DNA of 18,651 bases. It comes from DATDCY01 sp031406795 [NCBI: Candidatus Rokuibacteriota bacterium] (GTDB lineage Bacteria > JAUVQV01). Positions 14,785 to 18,651 of the stretch are shown here, piece after piece. A program made the position numbers and the translations under genes. Position 1 is the stretch's first letter. Every line of letters starts with the position of its first letter. The DNA lies in the NCBI GenBank assembly GCA_031406795.1, contig JANOHV010000084.1:1-18651 (forward strand), given 5' to 3'. A model generated the notes under the pieces. It worked only from the letters and a program-made list of their open reading frames with translations, did no database searches and was not told the origin of the DNA.

Positions 14785-16436
14785 GGGGCCCTCAGCAGGG
14801 ACGGGATCGCCTGATTGCCGAGTCGGCGCAGCAGCAGCCGCGTTTCGAAGCCGACGATCCCATCCTTCCCGATGCCGTACTTGTGCTGCAGGGCGAGTAC
14901 CGCTTCCAGCGTTTCCCGGCCGTAGACGCCGTCGTGGCTGCCGCGCAGGTACCCGGCGCGTCGGAGTTCCTTCTGCAGCGCGAGCACGCCCGGTCCCTTA
15001 TCGCCGGGACGCAGCGGCGGAGCGAGTGTGTCTTTCGGCACCAGGAAGAAGAACGATCCCCGGATACTTTTCAGCCACTCGGCGAGCGGCAGGACGCGGC
15101 GGCCCGCGACGGGGTCGAGGATGACGGCCAGGGTCTCCTGCAGGCCGGCGAGGACCACGAAACGGTGACCTTCGGCCGATTTTTCGGAGGCCAGGCAGGG
15201 GAGGTTCGTGGTGCGCAGGGAGGCCGTGGTGGCCGGCAGCGCGAGGATTTCCATCCCGTGGCTCTCAGCCAGGCCCGATTTCAGAAAGAACGCCGGCAGC
15301 GAGGAGTCCTTGAGGCTGACGAAGTGCCACGACCGCACCTCGGCGGCGAGCCGCTCCAGCTTCCACCGCTCGGCGAGCGTCGCCAGAGAGGCGCTAAGGG
15401 TCCCGCCGTCCGAGGGGGCTTCGGTGCCCGGCGTCGGGGTGAGCGGCTGCTGCGGGGACTCCACGGGCGCCGGGGCGCTCCGGGGCATGGCCGGGGCGGT
15501 TGCCGCCGGAGGCCAGGGCCGGGAGAGCGGGTACTCCTGTCGGAGCACAAAGCCGGCCGCGGCCGCCGCCAGCAGCAGCGGCACTGCCCAGCGGAGGATG
15601 GACGTCAGGCGCCGCCGACTATGGCCCGGTGTCGTCTGCAGATCCCGCCATGCCCGGTAGACGAGCCGGAGGCCGATCCGCTTGCGGCCGGCGGCAAAGG
15701 CGGCAAGCAGCGCGCGGTCGCACAGCGCGTTGATCTCCCGAGGGTAGCCCCGGCTCAGGCGGGAGACCGCGCGCAGCGCAGCGGCGGAGAAGAGTTCCGG
15801 GCGCTCGCGGCCGGAGGCCACGCGCAGTCGGTGAGCGACGTAGATCCGGATTTCCCGCGGGACCAGCGGTTGCAGATTGCAGCGGATGGCGATGCGCTGG
15901 TTTACCTGGCGCAGCTGCGGCTGGCGCAACTTGTCGAGCAGCTCCGGCTGTCCGACGAGGACCATTTGCAGCAGCTTCTCGCGATCCGTCTCGAGATTGG
16001 AGAGCAGTCGCATCTCCTCCAGCGAGCGGTCCGGAAGCGTCTGCGCCTCGTCGATGATCAGGACCACGTGCTCTCCCTGCCGCAGTTTCGCGAGCAGGAA
16101 CCGGTTCAGGGATTCGATCAGATCGGCCTTTTCACCGCTCGCGGCGGCGATGCCGAAGTCCGCGACGATCGCCCGCAATAACTCCAGGGGTTCGAAGCAC
16201 GGGTTCAGAATCAACGCGGTGCTGGTCTTTTCCCCGAGACGATCGAGCAGGGCCCGGCAGAGCAGCGTCTTTCCGGTTCCCACCTCCCCGGTGACCATCA
16301 CGAAGCCCTGCCGCTGCTCGATGCCGTAACAGAGACTCGAGAGGGCCTGCTCGTGCGGGTTGCCGAGGTAGAAGAAGCGCGGGTCGGGCGTGACGCCGAA
16401 GGGGGCTTCGCGGAAACCGAACGCGTCAAGGTACAT
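14781..16436 (-). CDS. ExeA/GspA-like (MshM-related) AAA ATPase with C39-like and peptidoglycan-binding domains
   Basis: 551 aa. An AAA/ExeA ATPase domain (about 1-268) begins MYLDAFGFREAPFG, with Walker A GEVGTGKT at 50-57, Walker B VVLIIDEAQ at 124-132 and a sensor-like VGQPELLDKL at 161-170. A transmembrane helix (about 281-299) leads to a Pro-rich linker, a domain resembling the degenerate C39 peptidase-like module of GspA (about 365-465) and a PG_binding_1 domain (about 476-540, GDKGPGVLALQKELRRAGYL). GspA/ExeA proteins bind peptidoglycan and help secretin assembly. Classical MshM is much shorter and lacks the periplasmic part, so this is a GspA-type protein in an MSHA-like locus. The start at 16436 matches family N-termini, but no ribosome binding site precedes it and no other start codon is in frame nearby. 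Confidence 0.9.
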   Translation of the reverse strand: MYLDAFGFREAPFGVTPDPRFFYLGNPHEQALSSLCYGIEQRQGFVMVTGEVGTGKTLLCRALLDRLGEKTSTALILNPCFEPLELLRAIVADFGIAAASGEKADLIESLNRFLLAKLRQGEHVVLIIDEAQTLPDRSLEEMRLLSNLETDREKLLQMVLVGQPELLDKLRQPQLRQVNQRIAIRCNLQPLVPREIRIYVAHRLRVASGRERPELFSAAALRAVSRLSRGYPREINALCDRALLAAFAAGRKRIGLRLVYRAWRDLQTTPGHSRRRLTSILRWAVPLLLAAAAAGFVLRQEYPLSRPWPPAATAPAMPRSAPAPVESPQQPLTPTPGTEAPSDGGTLSASLATLAERWKLERLAAEVRSWHFVSLKDSSLPAFFLKSGLAESHGMEILALPATTASLRTTNLPCLASEKSAEGHRFVVLAGLQETLAVILDPVAGRRVLPLAEWLKSIRGSFFFLVPKDTLAPPLRPGDKGPGVLALQKELRRAGYLRGSHDGVYGRETLEAVLALQHKYGIGKDGIVGFETRLLLRRLGNQAIPSLLRAP

Positions 16437-16443
16437 TTCGGAA

Positions 16444-16449
16444 AGTGTA
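16444..16449 (-). promoter_or_regulatory. Possible -10 box giving a leaderless message for the pilus array
   Basis: On the minus strand TACACT ends 7 bases before the ATG at 16436, so transcription would begin at or next to the start codon. No good -35 box is seen 16-18 bases upstream (the best is CTGTCC/TGTCCC-like). It is offered because the ATG lacks a ribosome binding site. Confidence 0.25.
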
Positions 16450-16514
16450 AAGGATATCGGCCTTCGGGGACAGAATTGAATTCCGGCCCCGGGCGTCACG
16501 GGAGCTGCGGCATC

Positions 16515-16542
16515 CTGGATCCGCGCGTACGCGCGGATCCAG
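16515..16542. repeat. REP-like palindrome, copy D (28-base perfect palindrome)
   Basis: The half-site CTGGATCCGCGCGT is followed directly by its exact complement, with no spacer. It is the longest and most regular copy in the window. It lies in the gap between the major-pilin terminator and the start of the main pilus array, and would be in the leader if the array is transcribed from further upstream. Confidence 0.8.
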
Positions 16543-16628
16543 CTGAACGCAGGCATCTCAACTCACCGGGAAAAGCCTGATTTCGCTCACGAAGAGCAGA
16601 AGGGGCAGCGGATTTGGGGGCAGCCCGG

Positions 16629-16662
16629 AAAAAAAGAACCGGCCGTCGGGGACGGCCGGTTC
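16629..16662 (-). terminator. Rho-independent terminator of the major pilin gene
   Basis: Read on the minus strand, a 12-bp GC-rich stem (GAACCGGCCGTC against its complement, 16662-16651 and 16647-16636) with a 3-base loop is followed at once by seven Ts (16635-16629). It begins 25 bases after the pilin stop codon. It should release most transcripts before the ExeA-like gene. Confidence 0.93.
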
Positions 16663-16687
16663 GCGAGTGCGGGTGAACCGCGATGAA

Positions 16688-17071
16688 TTACTGGAAGGTT
16701 CCCGATGCGGCGGTGTAGGTGTACGAGCCGCCGGCGGGGCCGACGAAGAGATTCGCGGCGCCTCTGGTCCAATCCGCGTCGACTCCGGGAGAAATCACGT
16801 TGCTGAACAGCAGGTTCCCCGGTGCGGCGGCTCCGACCGCACCGCCGAGATCCGCGGGAAAATTCGTGGAACCGGCGAGAAGGTTGCTGGCGTATGAGAT
16901 CGCGATGCCACCCCGCACTCCGCCGACCACTCCCTTTTCGGCGGCGGCCTTGGCCTTGGCGCTCATGTCGTAGAACTTCGGGATGGCCGTCGCGGCCAGG
17001 ATGCCCAGCACCAGGATGATGATGACCAGCTCGATGAGCGTGAAACCATCCTGACTTCTCAGCCGTTTCAT
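16688..17071 (-). CDS. mshA: Major type IV pilin, MshA-like
   Basis: 127 aa prepilin. A 9-residue basic leader (MKRLRSQDG) precedes FTLIELVIIILVLGILAATAIPKFYDM, with Glu at mature position 5 and Pro near 22, the standard type IVa helix. The mature protein is about 118 residues, short for a pilin, with a Gly/Ala-rich globular part and no cysteine, so the usual C-terminal disulphide loop is absent. The C-terminus GGSYTYTAASGTF is rich in Ser/Thr. GGAGG lies 6 bases before the ATG. A strong promoter upstream and a strong terminator downstream make it a separate unit, as expected for the abundant fibre subunit. The mshA symbol rests on its position beside an MSHA-type locus. A pseudopilin of GspG type is the main alternative, but the calcium-site region typical of GspG was not recognised. 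Confidence 0.85.
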   Translation of the reverse strand: MKRLRSQDGFTLIELVIIILVLGILAATAIPKFYDMSAKAKAAAEKGVVGGVRGGIAISYASNLLAGSTNFPADLGGAVGAAAPGNLLFSNVISPGVDADWTRGAANLFVGPAGGSYTYTAASGTFQ

Positions 17072-17113
17072 AATGCTCCTCCTGTCAATACTGCAACGGC
17101 CCCGGTGGGCCTC

Positions 17114-18651
17114 CTAAATACTTTTTTGAACATAAGTATCAGGGATAAGTTTGTCAAGCGACAGCGACCAGGACTGGGCGTCGTCGCACGCGGGAAACAC
17201 AGGCGCCTGGAAGCTCGCGCCCGCCCCGGCCAGGATACGGCAGACCCCTTCGCGGGCGAGGGGATGCTCTGGCTGCAGCCGGAGGGCCTGCCGGAAATGC
17301 TCCTCGGCACCCGCCGGGGCGCCGGTTCGCTCGAGCAGCGATCCGAGCAGGACATGCGTCTCGGCCCGGCCCGGCTGCAGTTCCAGAGCCCGGCGATAGT
17401 GCTGCATGGCCTTCGCCGCGTTTCCCTGGGTCTCCAGCGCGACGGCCATGCCGAGGTGTCCATCGGGGTAGAGAGGATTGATCGCCAGACCCCGGGTGAA
17501 TTCGACGACGGCTTCGTCGATTCTCGCGACCTGGAGCAGTTCGCCTGCCAGGCAGAAGCGCATCATGTAGGTGTCTCCTCCCGCGCTGAGCGCCTGCCGG
17601 AACAGGCTCTCGCCGTCGCGCCACACCGAAAGGTAGCGTTGGGTGGCGACGGAGAAGACCAGGGCCGCGGTCACGCCGACCCCGACGAGGACGGTCCTCG
17701 TCAGCCGCCGGCTCCGCGCGGCGTCCGCCGCCAACCAGACGGCGGCGAGAATCGCGCCGATGGACGGGAGGTAGGTGTAGCGGTCCGCCCAGGGCTGGTA
17801 CCCGACCTGGACGATGCCGAGAACCGGGAGCAGCGCGATCAGGTACCAGACCCACCCGGCCAGAAGGTAGGGGCGTCGGCGGCGCCAGAGCAGCGCCGCC
17901 ACGGTCACCAGGATCAGCAGCAGCACGGCCCCGGCGCCCGCCGGCACGCCGATGCCGCCGCGGGGCCGCGCATAGTACATCGACAGAGCTGCCGGCCAGA
18001 CGATCTTCGACAGGTAGATCAGCAATGCGATGGCGGCGTTGGTCAGCCGTCTGACGATCGGCAGGGACGTCAACGGAACGACCGCCCCGCCGAAGACCTG
18101 GGCCTGGTAGGTGATGGCGGCCGAGAGCGTCGAGAGAAGCAGGAACGGCACTTTCTCCAGAAGCAGCCGAACGACGCGCGCGCCGGGCCGGGCGGTCCCC
18201 GCGGTTCTGCCGAGGGGCCACCAGTCGAGCAGCAGGAGGATCAGGGGCAGGGTCACCAGCATCGGTTTGGCCATCAGTCCGAGCGCGAAGCTGACCACCG
18301 CCAGCGCGAGGCGCCCCGGCCCCGGCCGCCGCACGTGTCGCAGATAGGCCAGCAGCGTGAGCATCCAGAAACACGCGGAGAGGACGTCCTTGCGTTCGGC
18401 GGCCCAGGCCACCGACTCGACTCGCAGCGGGTGCACGGCGAAGAGAACCGCGGTGAAGAATGCCGGCCAGATCGCGCCGGTCAGCCGCTGCAGCAGCACA
18501 AAGAGCAGGGCCGCCGCAGTGGCGTGGTAGACGACGTTCATCACGTGCGGGCCGATGGGCAGGGGGCCGAAGACCCGGACGTCCAGCATGTGCGACAACC
18601 AGGTCAGCGGGTGCCAGTTGGCGCAATCGAACGAGGTGAAGGCCCAGCGCA
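17114..18651 (-). CDS. Polytopic glycosyltransferase-like (GT-C/PMT-related) protein with C-terminal TPRs, 5'-partial
   Basis: 511 residues are visible and the frame continues off the right edge, so the true start is outside the window. The ATG/TTG codons near 18598 are internal. The visible N-terminal part contains WAFTS...NWHPLTWLSHMLD, a signature of a widespread bacterial membrane family related to O-mannosyltransferases (GT-C fold), and many hydrophobic segments (about 8-10) follow. The HPLRVESVAWAAERKDVLS loop is also typical of that family. The C-terminal third holds about three TPR units (for example YPDGHLGMAVALETQGNAAKAMQHYRRALELQPG). It lies 42 bases before the major pilin on the same strand, which raises the possibility of pilin or surface glycosylation. 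That is inference, as many members of this family have no known substrate. Confidence 0.85.
   Translation of the reverse strand, partial: RWAFTSFDCANWHPLTWLSHMLDVRVFGPLPIGPHVMNVVYHATAAALLFVLLQRLTGAIWPAFFTAVLFAVHPLRVESVAWAAERKDVLSACFWMLTLLAYLRHVRRPGPGRLALAVVSFALGLMAKPMLVTLPLILLLLDWWPLGRTAGTARPGARVVRLLLEKVPFLLLSTLSAAITYQAQVFGGAVVPLTSLPIVRRLTNAAIALLIYLSKIVWPAALSMYYARPRGGIGVPAGAGAVLLLILVTVAALLWRRRRPYLLAGWVWYLIALLPVLGIVQVGYQPWADRYTYLPSIGAILAAVWLAADAARSRRLTRTVLVGVGVTAALVFSVATQRYLSVWRDGESLFRQALSAGGDTYMMRFCLAGELLQVARIDEAVVEFTRGLAINPLYPDGHLGMAVALETQGNAAKAMQHYRRALELQPGRAETHVLLGSLLERTGAPAGAEEHFRQALRLQPEHPLAREGVCRILAGAGASFQAPVFPACDDAQSWSLSLDKLIPDTYVQKSI
17129..17157 (-). promoter_or_regulatory. Strong sigma70-type promoter of the major pilin, inside the preceding gene
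   Basis: Read on the minus strand: consensus TTGACA (17157-17152), a 17-base spacer and TATGTT (17134-17129). Transcription would begin near 17121, giving a leader of about 50 bases before the ATG at 17071. The whole promoter lies within the last codons of the upstream glycosyltransferase-like gene, whose stop codon is at 17114-17116. Confidence 0.65.

Noticed and set aside
16515-16542. Cloning linker or assembly artefact because of paired BamHI-like sites
   Set aside because: Diverged copies with compensated changes occur elsewhere in the window, which points to a natural repeat family.
17072-17113. Sigma54 promoter before the major pilin
   Set aside because: A TTGC is present, but no GG lies at the required spacing, and a good sigma70-type promoter lies just upstream.

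Overview
The window is a high-GC stretch of bacterial chromosome. Almost all of it is one type IV pilus locus related to the MSHA (mannose-sensitive haemagglutinin) and type II secretion machines. The gene set (PilM/N/O inner-membrane platform, MshL-like secretin, GspE/MshE-type ATPase, ExeA/GspA-like ATPase, four to five prepilin-like proteins), a tiny CxxCH cytochrome and an HD-GYP regulator suggest a Gram-negative of the former Deltaproteobacteria (Desulfuromonadota-like) or a neighbouring phylum. This is inference from style and gene content; no taxonomic marker is present.

Layout. Positions 1-502 hold no gene: two palindromic REP-like elements (151-172 and 329-349) and a good sigma70-type promoter (444-472). 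Then, on the plus strand, come a two-component regulator with an HD-GYP c-di-GMP phosphodiesterase domain (503-1537) and a small membrane-anchored di-haem cytochrome (1641-1892). A small unknown gene on the minus strand (1907-2173) converges on them and has its own promoter. From 16436 down to 2396 a single minus-strand array of 14 genes encodes the machine: ExeA-like ATPase, TPR protein, pilM, pilN, pilO, mshK/pilP-like, mshL-like secretin, a single-domain response regulator, mshE-like ATPase, four minor pilin-like proteins (mshC/D/O/P order), and a large secreted DUF11-repeat protein in the position of mshQ. Most neighbours overlap or abut (GTGA, ATGA, TTGA or TGATG junctions). Just upstream, the major pilin (16688-17071) forms its own unit, with a promoter inside the end of the preceding gene and a textbook terminator. 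At the right edge is a 5'-truncated membrane glycosyltransferase-like protein with TPRs.

How it fits together. Pilins are made at the inner membrane and driven by the MshE-like ATPase on a PilM/N/O(/P) platform. The fibre leaves through the secretin, whose insertion may be helped by the peptidoglycan-binding ExeA-like protein and its TPR partner. The mshP-like and DUF11 proteins are candidates for tip or adhesin functions. Two regulatory inputs sit in or beside the locus: a lone CheY-like receiver between secretin and ATPase, and an HD-GYP regulator at the far end. The most striking features are the absence of any platform protein gene (PilC/GspF/MshG) where mshG would be expected, a duplicated N0 domain in the secretin, the receiver protein inside the operon, and a family of near-perfect palindromes (GATCCGCGCGT half-site) placed only in gaps between transcription units.
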